Shown here piece after piece: positions 55,260-64,000 of a DNA stretch of 64,000 nt. This DNA comes from Dasysyrphus tricinctus (taxonomy: Eukaryota; Arthropoda; Insecta; Diptera; Syrphidae). Both the position numbers and the translations under genes were made by a program. Location: positions 6,553,620-6,617,619 of the forward strand of contig OY992532.1 in NCBI GenBank assembly GCA_963921185.1, in the 5' to 3' direction. Below the pieces are notes generated by a model. The model saw only the letters and a list, made by a program, of their open reading frames with translations. It was not told the origin of the DNA and made no database searches. Position 1 is the first letter of the stretch; the number at the start of each line of letters is the position of its first letter.

Positions 55260-55842
55260 TGAAATACCCCTTTTGCTTTCTAAAAACATCAATTGCCATG
55301 TATTGGATATAATGTACGTTTAAATGTTTATGGACTTATTTTATAGCTTGATTTTTAAACCCTAAATGGTTGGTAAAATATAAAATGCCTTGCATAGTTT
55401 TCACGCTAGTCATATTTACGAAAATTATAAATTATACTATAATTAGAGCTGGAACGAGTAGGAAACGTCAGTGAGGAATATACGCGCCCAAAATTGGTTT
55501 GTGTTTATTGGTGTGCTGTTTAAAGTGAATGCTAGAATATTTTGATTTATTAGGTCTCCTAATCTTATTTAAAAAAATGAATACCACTCCGGAAAAAGCT
55601 GCTCAAGTTGTGACACTTATTATGCATCTCAACTGCATCGAGATCAATTATTGTCTTAAAAGTAGATATACAAGAGGGTGATTCCGTTTTTTTCTCGTGA
55701 GTGTACTATTCCTTGTTCAATAGATGCTATCTTGTTAAGTCCATACTCTTCAGTTGAATTATCTGAACAATCTTCGACATTGATGCCATTTCTGTCAGAT
55801 ATTTAGAGTATCTATTTTGTGATAAAAGAGTCGAAGGCATAC
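55260..55842. other. No gene recognised
   Basis: AT-rich sequence between the RTE relic and a gag fragment. I see no motif or flanked repeat. Confidence 0.45.
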
Positions 55843-56130
55843 CTATTTATTCACATCAGTGCGTGATTTAAAAAATCTTAAGTTTTGTCGAAGTTCTTTG
55901 TCTTCGATTTTTGAAGCTTCGAGAGCGTTTGCTTTGAGAAGAATGTCATCGAATGCTGTCTTTGATGAAGGCAAAATTTGTTCGTGTAGCCAATCATCTC
56001 TTAGGCTACCAATGAACTGAGAGCGGACATAAATTTCAGACAGACAAAGTTCTATGGCACTGCCACTGACATTTGGCATTGAAATCAAAATCAACAAAGC
56101 CTCTCTGTAGCTAGGAATCAAAATCAGCAA
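55843..56130 (-). pseudogene. Gypsy-type gag fragment
   Basis: The 95-codon frame contains YVRSQFIGSLRDDWLHEQIL followed by FDDILLKANALEAS. A block of the form FIxGLRD...Q.LL...F...L..A...E is typical of the capsid C-terminal region of gypsy gag. The frame stops soon after and no pol follows, so it is an isolated fragment, apparently unrelated to the errantivirus gag at 50477-51932. Confidence 0.6.
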
Positions 56131-56561
56131 CTATTTTTTTTTTTTTTTGTAACTTTAAGGAAGTAATGTCGGGGAACGACTTCATTTCTCCTTGGAATCT
56201 ACATATTCTTGAAGTCAAAGATAAGGGCTTGCAGAAAACCTCATTAAAAATATAAAAATAAAATGAAAACCGACCTTTTTGATTATTTGCTAGCGTTTCT
56301 CTAATTTTCTCGAGCAGTATTAGATATCTGGTGATATGTAGATTATAATATTTAACTCAATTTTTAAAGTAAAGTTTTCAAACCAATATTTTTGAAGTTT
56401 AGGTAATATTCAATTTGGCGCAATACATATTTTTAATTGTATTAACAAACAAAAATAAAAGTCTAATATCATAACCAAACCAATAAAACTTTGTAATTCG
56501 ATAGATTTTATTTTTTTTTTTTTTGATTGCAACGCACCCGAAACATCAACAAAAAAACTAC

Positions 56562-56853
56562 CTAAAGCTTAGAAGAGTCAGGTTTTCCAATAGTCAATAC
56601 TCCTTCCATTTCCTCAAACATCTTTTTCTCCTCTTTACTAAGGTTGCAGTAATAATAGCGCATGTGCAATTCTTCTGCTTCTTTATGTTTATAAACTCTT
56701 CCGGTCCTTTCCTAAATCAGAAAAGTTACGGTCACAATTACATGAAGTACACTTAATTTTCATATGACAAACCTTGTAACCCTCAAATTCAGGACAACTC
56801 AGAACACAAGCCAGAACGGCTGCAGCAATCAATAAGATCAAAGTGAATTTCAT
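56562..56853 (-). CDS. Secreted I29-related small protein, 76 aa, two exons
   Basis: Exon 1 is 56773-56853 and exon 2 is 56562-56711, with a 61-bp GT-AG intron in phase 0. The acceptor I chose is TTTAG before GAAAGG; a second AG four bases on would put exon 2 out of frame. Residues 1-19 are a signal peptide (MKFTLILLIAAAVLACVLS). The mature protein keeps the start of the I29 fold (CPEFEGYK, GRVYKHKEAEELHMRYYYC, then an EKKMFEEME helix) but ends KPDSSKL and lacks the INQFTD part present in the 91-aa gene. The intron itself has no stop in frame for 38 codons and would add four cysteines if retained. Function as a protease inhibitor is therefore uncertain. A TATA box lies 60 bp upstream, and AATAAA lies downstream at about 56505. 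Confidence 0.8.
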
Positions 56854-56912
56854 AGTTTTAACTTTATGTGTTCTAAAAGTAACCAACTAAATTCATTTTT
56901 TATTTCGTCGGA

Positions 56913-56920
56913 TTTATATA
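56913..56920 (-). promoter_or_regulatory. TATA box of the 76-aa gene
   Basis: TATATAAA on the minus strand, 60 bp before the start codon, in the same position as in the 91-aa gene and in the broken copy. Confidence 0.7.
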
Positions 56921-57300
56921 CCCTCAGAAAGAATTTTATTCGATCTTTTGTTTTAACTGTAACGAATCATGGCATTTAAAGCTAGATAGTGTCTGCACAG
57001 CTGTTTTTAAGCAATATTTATGTCACACATTCATATAGTGTAGGTACACTGTCTGTTCTATTTACCCTAAATCAATATGTACAGAGTTTAAAATTATTCT
57101 GTTTCTGCGCACATGTTTTGGGGAAAACCAGAACAAAAGTCAGGACCAATGAAATATATTTCCATATGAATATATAACTAACAAAAGCAGAAACATTTGT
57201 TTGCATCAAATACCTGCAAACTTTAATAATTATTATTTTTGACTTTTGTTTGTGACTTCCAAATCCGAAATTTTTTTTATCAATACATAGAATACAAAAA

Positions 57301-57752
57301 TTGCAAACCTAGATACTCTTTCAATCTTTGCATTCCGATGTTTATTATATTGTAATATTTTTCAAAAAAAAAACATTTTTCTATTACCTTGAATAATTAG
57401 CCCAGTAAGAATAGATTTTGTCAAGGAACAAATTTGTAACAGGCTGATTTTTGGTATACACGTTGGGATTGGGGTTACTTATACCCTGTCAAAAGTCCTC
57501 AAACAACCAATGATCGCTAGTCCCGTTAAGGGGGTCAAAGGTCACGAAAATTTGTTTTTGCTAAATATCTTGAAAGCGGTAAGTTTTAGAAAAAACAAAT
57601 TGTTGTACACTCAGGTTACAGTACTTCAAAGATTCACAGTGACAGTTTTCCAAAAGAATGCTTTTTCTTCCACACCACCTGAATGGTCGAGCGCTTTGTA
57701 GGTTTTTTTATTGTGGTATCCCAGGAGGCCTATTCCCCGATGTTTGCTTAGT
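57301..57752. other. No gene recognised
   Basis: A 63-aa frame at 57510-57701 has no recognisable motif. The stretch lies between the segmental duplication and the long-TIR element. Confidence 0.4.
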
Positions 57753-58372
57753 AGCCCGGGAGCTCGCGACAGATTTTGGTGACCAATAGCGCCAAAGCTA
57801 GATTTTTGTAAATTGGTTAATTTGGATTTGCAATTAGAATGGTGGTAATCAGCTGCATCGCGAGCGGTACCTTGGGCTACAGCAGCCTCTCAAAGATGTA
57901 AAAAAAAATGAAAAATTTAATCATACCGGCAAAGCTGAAACTTTGCATACTGTTTGCCCTTATTATAAGCAATCGAAAAAAAAATAATCAGCTGGCTGAA
58001 TTGCGGTACTAAATACGTCAGCTGCTTACGTCAACATGTAAGAAACGTGTAAAATTCAATGATTCCGCCAAAGCTGAAATTTGGTTATCTGATAGCTTAT
58101 ACATTAATTTACGCAAAAAGACAAATCAGCTGGCTGTATTGGGTACTAAGACCGTCAGCTGACGTGTTGAATAGTACAAGTACAAAAATACGGTTTCACA
58201 TCCCACGCACAAAACACTATGTCAAACGAGGTTTTTCATCCGGTTTACAATACTCTGATTATTATCATTCTATTATAAAACGATTCATTAACTTTTTGTA
58301 TAACTAAATCTTAGATTTGACAGATAATATATTGCCTATTTGAAGATATTCATCCAAACACTCAAATTATTC
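57753..58372 (+). repeat. Left terminal inverted repeat
   Basis: 620 bp, the partner of 62276-62895. It contains CAGCTG six or more times and ends CAAACACTCAAATTATTC next to the core. An 82-codon frame in it, and its mirror in the right arm, follow from the repeat and are probably not genes. Confidence 0.9.
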
Positions 58373-59010
58373 GCATATTTAAATCGCAATCGTTTTTGCT
58401 GTTATCATCGCATGCCGGTTGCAGTAGGTACTTCGAATGTCCTATATTTTATCCTGCCTTCTATTGTTGAATGTATTAAATTAAATAAAAACGTAATCTA
58501 TTACAGCTTCTGATTTCACACTACAAAAATAATTTAATTCAAAATAATTATAAATTTTAAGCCAAATCGAATTTAATTTTGTTCCCTCTGAATACATTTC
58601 TGTTCTCGAAATGGATTAATAATTATTACATTAAATTCCAATTCAGTTCAAAATCTTTTGTTTCGATTAGAATGGTGCATCAGGTGCATTTTCGGTGGCT
58701 TTTATATAGTAACGCCCTAGACCTGGCCAATGATTAAATCCAGGACTGCTTATATTTTACTAATTGACCAATTATTATTAAGATATAAATGTAACAATAG
58801 GACTTAATATTGGTTTTATGTGTATTGAACTAATATTATTGAGTTGGTTTGGATCGCAAAAATGAGTAAAAGCATCTATACAATCTACATACATGTAAAT
58901 ACACAATTTTTTCAGAATTACTCTCAGCCGTACCGCATAATATATAATTGATTATTGTCTTATCCATATTCAAATAAAATATATTTTCTTATACATTCTT
59001 TTTTTTTTAC

Positions 59011-62000
59011 AATGTCCGATATAGTTAATTTCTGTGTTTTTTGTAAAAATAAAAATGAGAAATTAGTGCCTTTTTCGGATAAAACATTAAAAAAGTGCAA
59101 TGACATATCTAAAGTGCGTAATGAACATAATTTATCCAAAAAAGAAGTTTTATTGCCTGCACAGTCAAATGATTATCAGCTTTACCACAGCAAATGTTAT
59201 GGGCTCTTCACAGCCTTGCCAGCAAAATATAGGATTTGTTCTTCCACAACAACAACAACAACATTGTCTACTTTCACGAAAGAGTAAGTATTTTTTGTAT
59301 CATGCATTTGATATGTTCTTATTGCGTTTATAACAATTTGTCTAGCAGTAATATAAGAGCCAACAAATTTGCACTTTAAGATTTAATTTACACTTGCATT
59401 AGATAAAATTAATTCAATCAGGCATGCATTTTTAAAATAAAAGATGATGTAATTTTAAAAGACTTCTTGCTGCTTTTTGAAAGTGAGGCTTAAAACAGAT
59501 TCGCCGTCATTGTAGCGCATAAACAGTGGTCAAAAAAGACGAACTACTTGGAAAAAAAAATTTCAAAAAGAATATCTAAAATTTCCAATATAAATGTTTC
59601 TCACTTGTTGCAACAAAATTATTACTTACTCGAATTATTTTTTTGTTTGATAGGCTTACACTTTATTTGAAATCAAATTTAAATTAAATAAACAGAATTT
59701 TTATTTAATTTCAAACTTATAATCCTTAATAAGATATTATAAACAGAAAAACAATTTTGTCCAGGAAATTTTCTATTATTGCTCACTGTGCATTGTAATC
59801 ATTTTTAATTTCGCTTCGCTCTTGTCTCTTATCTCTTGTCATTTGTTTTTTGTACCACTTTCATTTGGAAAAATAGCAACCAAATTTTTGCAAATGTTGT
59901 GCAGGAATAAAGCCAAAGTAATAATATTTGTGTTCGATCAGTATTTTGTTCCCTCGATTAAAGATACAGAGCATCAAATTAGAGGTATGCGTCAAGCTAA
60001 TTTTCAAAAAAAGGGCCCGATCAAGTTCGTGCAGTTGATTTTGCAAGTGAGCTCAAAAATACCAACTTCAAAGAAGAGTTTGTGCCTGTGCGGTTCATAG
60101 ACTATTGGGGGAAAGACTGCATGGCGCCTTATATAAAAAATAAAACGGTTTACATTAACTTTAGTGAGTGCTTTAAGTACATTGTTAATAACAGTAAGGT
60201 TGTAAGAACACTTGATCAAGAATTATCTTGTCCAGCACACGAGGAAGCAGATACAAAAATGATTTTTCATACTTGTAAACTAAATTTTGATGCTAACGTA
60301 ATAATCCGAAGCTGTGACACGGACGTTCTGATAATACTGTTGAGTAATATGAACGCAGTTCAACAAAACTTAAAAATTTCGATGGAGGTTGGGGTAGGAA
60401 ACCACCAGCAATTTATCAATGTTAATAAACTGTATGAAACTCTGGGTTGTGATCAGTGTTCCCAGATTGGTGGTTTTTCCAACCAAAATGGTTGGAAAAA
60501 ATGCCTTTGGTGGGAAAAATGGTGGGAAAATATTCATAGTGGGATTTATGGTGGGAAAATATTTCAATGGTCTCTTTTTTGGTGGAAAAAAACCACAATT
60601 CACTATTACCTGCCTATCTTCGAGTCTTATGACATATAATGATTTGGCACTAAAAAACAGAAACTTTCAAAAAAAATTTTTTTTGTGAATACCACACAAA
60701 TGAGGTACCAAAAATCAATGAAACTTACTAGCTGACCTTTTATAACCGTTAAGTGACCTTTCAACTGAGATGCCGACATTTTTTGTGTAACCTTGAAACG
60801 AAGTTTGATTGAGCAATTATGGAAAATAGTTGATCTTGTCATAATCTAGTGATCTTTCGGATCGGTATACATTTTTTGTGAATATTCCACAAATGAGGTG
60901 GCAAAAATCGTGCATGACCTTAAGAAACTTTAACCCTTGATTACAAGTTTTCTAGGGCTGATTTATTTCTAGGACAAGTTGACTTTCTTCACCAATTACT
61001 GACCAATTAGATGACATACTTTTTTTGCGAATATGAAGTACCAAGAGTGCAGCGCCAAAATTCTTCTTTTTTATATCTAGGAAATATTTGTAGCAGAAAA
61101 GGTTATGGTGGTTTTTTTTCCTCCCAGTACAAAAATGGTTGGATTTTTTTGGAATTTGGTGGGATTCTAGAAATCTCATCTGGCATCACTGGCAGCCTTT
61201 CACGCCATAACAGGCTGTGATTACAACCCTGCATTTTTCCTAAAAGGGAAAAAACGTCCTTTTGAAGTGTTACGGTCTTCAGATTCATATATGCGAAGTT
61301 TTGTGGATATGGCCCAGTTTGGGGAGAAACGATGAAATTTTAGAAAAGGTGGAAGAATTTATATGTCGGTTGTATGGATTCAAAACATACAAAGTTCTGG
61401 AGAACGATGACGTATTTCGCTTGCCAAAAATAAACATCGATGGCTCAGCATTACCACCATCAAGAGCAGAGTTGCACCCACATTTTCTACGCGCCTGCTA
61501 GCTATATCTCAAAAGTTTGGACTCATGCCCACTTAAAAGTACCCAGTGAAGAATCTCCACTTAATTTTGGCTGGGAACTGGAAGGTGATAGATATGTATT
61601 CAAATGGTTTTTTAACGATCAGTTGCCTGCATCTGTTGACGATATAGCAGTTCAGTCGGATACAGGTAAGAAATACTTTTCTGTTAAAAATATACATTGC
61701 TTACATTACAATTTTATTAATTACCCAAATTCAATATCACTATCCACTTTTGAAGAAAATATAATACCTATCATATTAACAGATACAATAATTATATTTT
61801 TGAACTTATATATTGGTACTTAAACATCTTTTTTTAAATTATTTCAAAATTGGCTTTCACAAAATTTTTATTTGATTGCATTTTTTTCATATTATTAAAC
61901 TTTCCTAGTTGATTCTTTCGATAGGCATATATGTACATTTATTATTGAAATTTATGAACGGGTGCCATTATATTCAAGTTATTGTTTTCATAATGTATTT

Positions 62001-62122
62001 ATGTGTGTGTTTATGTATTTATAGATGATAATAATGAAGAAGACATTATTGAAGCTTCTGAAAGTGAATCGGGGAGTGATACAGAAGACAATTTTACACC
62101 AACCTCAAATGATGAATCCTAA
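59011..62122 (+). pseudogene. Zinc-finger plus putative PIN/FEN-like nuclease protein, broken
   Basis: A first exon (59011-59283) starts MSDIVNFCVFCKN and has CxxC, then ...KKCNDI.KVR.EHNL, ...YHSKCYGLFTALP, a C/H cluster likely to bind zinc, then a donor GTAAGT. Later coding (about 59840-60450) has IFVFDQYF and MRQANFQ, then after a frame shift near 60015 DYWGKDCMAPYIKNKTVY, HEEADTK (60238) and RSCDTDVLIILL (60309). After an inserted hAT it resumes AAFHAITGCDYNPAFFLKGK (61192 onward). It runs on to a donor at 61666, an acceptor before 62025 and an acidic tail ending TPTSNDES. HEEAD, (S)xDTDVL and TGCDxxxxFxxxGK in this order resemble PIN/FEN-type acidic and helix-hairpin motifs. The frameshift and insertion make it non-functional. 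Confidence 0.65.
60454..61191. mobile_element. hAT-like MITE inside the nuclease gene
   Basis: CAGTGTTCCCAGAT at the left and, inverted, CAGTGATGCCAGAT at the right bound 738 bp. TGGTGGGAAAA-type words recur near both ends, inverted. The centre holds two reversed copies of the ~150-bp unit found as an array at 14996-15655. The protein reading frame resumes right after the right end. The expected 8-bp duplication is not clear. Confidence 0.7.
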
Positions 62123-62275
62123 TTTTGTTGTTATTATTTAATTTGTTTAATTTGTAGTAAACTAAAATAAATTTTGAAATAAATAAGCATCTTTTACATT
62201 TTTGTGTTTGACGCTTTGAAGCCAATTAATATTCCACTTTGAAGATGGAGTGAAAGACTGCTTTTCAAAAATATT

Positions 62276-62895
62276 GAATAATTTGAGTGTTTGGATGAAT
62301 ATCTTCAAATAGGCAATATATTTTCTGTCAAATCTAAGATTTGGTTATACAAAAAGTTAATGAATCGTTTTATAATAGAATGATAATAATCAGAGGATTG
62401 TAAACCGGATGGAAAACCTCGTTTGACATAGTGTTTTGTGCGTGGGATGTGAAACCGTATTTTTGTACTTGTACTATTCACCACGTCAGCTGACGGTCTT
62501 AGTACCCAATACAGCCAGCTGATTTGTCTTTTTGCGTAAATTAATGTATAAGCTATCAGATAACCAAATTTCAGCTTTGACGGAATCATTGAATTTTACA
62601 CGTTTTTTACATGTTGACGTAAGCACCTGACGTATGTAGTACCGCGCTTCAGCCAGCTGATTATTTTTTGTCGATTGCTTATAATAAGGGCAAACAGTAT
62701 GCAAAGTTTCAGCTTTGGCGGTTTAATTAAATTTTTCATTTTTTTTTACATCTTTGAGAGGCTGCTGTAGCCCATGGTACCGCTCGCGACGCAGCTGATT
62801 ACCACCATTCTTCATTGCAAGGCCAAAATAACCATTTTACAAAAAATTAGCTTTGGCGAAATCATTGACTAAAATCTGTCCCGAGCTCCCAGGCT
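62276..62895 (-). repeat. Right terminal inverted repeat
   Basis: Inverted copy of 57753-58372, with small indels near 62810-62850. Confidence 0.9.
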
Positions 62896-63813
62896 TTAAT
62901 GAAGGTGTATATTTAAATTCAGCAAAGTTGTTTTGAGCTCCAAAACATTATTTGTTAATGTCCAACCCCAGTCTTCTGGCTTAATACCTCTGTGCCCAAG
63001 CCAAGTTTGAACTTTATATAAATGTTGTTTAGCAGCACCCAAAGTTGGAGGAAGGGAAGATTATTGCACAGCTTTATTTAGCATTGTCAATCTGACAAAT
63101 AATGTTGAAAACCTTAGATTAGAGTATCGATGGAATCCACTTCTGCTGGTGCTAATGCAAGGAGTATATTTAAATAAGGAAATTATGTATATTATGAGAA
63201 CAATTGGGTTTGGCAAATATTTCTGCATATTTCATTATTATATTCACTTTTTTCAAATAGTTTGAAGAATTATTTTAGTTTGCCTTTTAGGTGCCCGTTA
63301 TTAGTACAGGTAAAATAGTTCGAAAAATCTTTCGAATAAAAAAAAAATTAGTACCATCATGAAACTTGGTGAAAACGTTTCATGTATTATGAGAATCAAA
63401 AGAGTCTATAAAAAATATTTCACATGGAAGGGTGTTTTTTTGAGGGGGAGGAGGGGGCAAATCATCAACTCCCCAATTAGCAATAGATATATTTAAAGAC
63501 TCATCTTATTATTGATTTTCATGACAAATAAACCATAGATGGTACGTTTCATCGACGGACCAGTATTTTCTACTGGTTTCCGGTAATATTTATCATTTAT
63601 ACTGAAAATATAGTCATCTTTACATAAAAATGATAATAACTTTTTACACGGAGGCCGTATCGACTTGGTTTTGATGTCATTTGATTCAGCATTCTATTTT
63701 TCATAGAAACTAATTTTTCTGTTCAAGATTCCTTTTAGATATAAACGATAAGACTGAAATTTTACTTACTTCAGGTTAGATTCATGAGGGCTGAATAGAA
63801 ACCGTCAATGAAA
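62896..63813. other. No gene recognised
   Basis: AT-rich sequence with no domain-bearing frame and no repeat partner found. Confidence 0.45.
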
Positions 63814-64000
63814 GTCCCCTTTCACACGAAGAAACAAGTTGCTGGCGATTTTTTTGACGTTTTCTTTTAATCTCCTTAAAATTTTCTTGTACCTACCTTT
63901 CACACGAGGAAACAAATCTCCAGGCAATTTTTGAAATTTACGTTGAAATTCTATTGGTTGAACACACCTTAACTTAGATGTGAAAGGAAATGTCAAAAAA
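63814..64000. mobile_element. MITE, cut by the window edge
   Basis: GTCCCCTTTCACACGAAGAA starts a copy of the 27871-28166 element in inverted orientation. The match runs to the last base of the window, including the internal TTTCACACGAGGAAAC and the CATCTAGGTTTAGGTGTG-like region. Confidence 0.8.

Larger units (their letters stand above)
56150..57300. repeat. Segmental duplication, copy B (partner at 42220-43380)
   Basis: Same orientation and order as copy A, including the gene, its upstream region and the 3' flank with GCGTTTCTCTAATTTTCTCG. The copies are about 13.9 kb apart. Confidence 0.85.
57753..62895 (+). mobile_element. Long-TIR element carrying a zinc-finger/PIN-like nuclease gene
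   Basis: Two ~620-bp arms (57753-58372 and 62276-62895) are inverted copies with about 5% or less visible divergence in most of their length. Their outer ends read AGCCCGGGAGCTCG and, inverted, AGCCTGGGAGCTCG. Both arms are peppered with CAGCTG-containing words (AATCAGCTGGCTG, CGTCAGCTG). The 3.9-kb core holds one spliced gene read left to right. I found no convincing target duplication. No known transposase motif is seen; the nuclease-like protein may serve that role. Confidence 0.8.

Noticed and set aside
58059..58307. 82-codon frame with a 94-codon mirror at 62305-62589
   Set aside because: Both lie in the inverted arms of the long-TIR element. Similarity is due to the arms; there is no recognisable domain and the frames end differently.
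60454..61191. Perfect 8-bp duplication around the hAT-like MITE (GTTGTGAT and a GCTGTGAT downstream)
   Set aside because: The second word lies 20 bp inside the resumed protein reading frame (TGCDY), so it is part of the gene and not a target duplication.

Overview
The window looks like repeat-rich, AT-rich nuclear DNA of an insect, most likely a dipteran. Three things point that way: an env-bearing Ty3/gypsy (errantivirus-type) retroelement, jockey, RTE and RNase-H-bearing non-LTR retrotransposons together with many hAT, mariner, MULE and PIF-like elements, and host genes with 58-61 bp introns and TATA-Inr promoters. I could not fix the species. There is almost no host coding sequence. The only host genes I am confident in are three related small secreted proteins of the cathepsin-propeptide-inhibitor (I29) type: a 91-aa intact gene (21109-21442, +), a 76-aa intact shortened paralogue (56562-56853, -) and a frame-broken copy (42684-42976, -). 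The last two lie in a 1.15-kb direct segmental duplication.

Layout. 1-9 kb: short non-autonomous DNA elements, several with perfect target-site duplications (hAT 1258-1959; hAT 3103-5227 inside a TTAA element; hAT 7920-8593 carrying a tRNA-derived SINE), and an inverted-repeat element (6152-7768) enclosing an unexplained 105-aa frame. 9-15 kb: decayed jockey and RTE retrotransposons, a 1.95-kb hAT holding a GTCAACG-rich foldback, and a PIF/Harbinger MITE. 15-21 kb: a ~150-bp tandem array, a hAT MITE, a mariner relic and a long silent stretch.

21.8-41.8 kb is a single transposon nest that can be peeled by matching target duplications: a TA-flanked element (21832-41778) was hit by a gypsy (22286-40915), then a long-TIR mariner (24323-38177), then a MULE-like element with minisatellite ends (24841-36213), then a hAT (25251-35867) that holds a 41-bp minisatellite, then a TA-flanked element (31135-35661), and finally a MULE with a transposase remnant (32461-33926). 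Side insertions include an RNase-H-bearing non-LTR element inside another TA element that splits the gypsy 3' LTR, and a pogo-like MITE.

45.5-52.9 kb is a young errantivirus on the minus strand: 274-bp LTRs differing at one base, a TATA target duplication, gag, pol with a slippery heptamer, and env. Gag and env each show a frame break; pol is open. 52.9-56.1 kb holds an older gypsy 3' end with its LTR, an RTE relic and a gag fragment.

57.75-62.9 kb is the most interesting unit. Two ~620-bp inverted repeats flank a spliced gene for a zinc-finger plus putative PIN/FEN-like nuclease protein of a repeated invertebrate family. I cannot match the element to a standard transposase class. This copy is broken by a frameshift and a hAT insertion. 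The window ends inside a MITE (63814 onward) that has a complete relative at 27871-28166.
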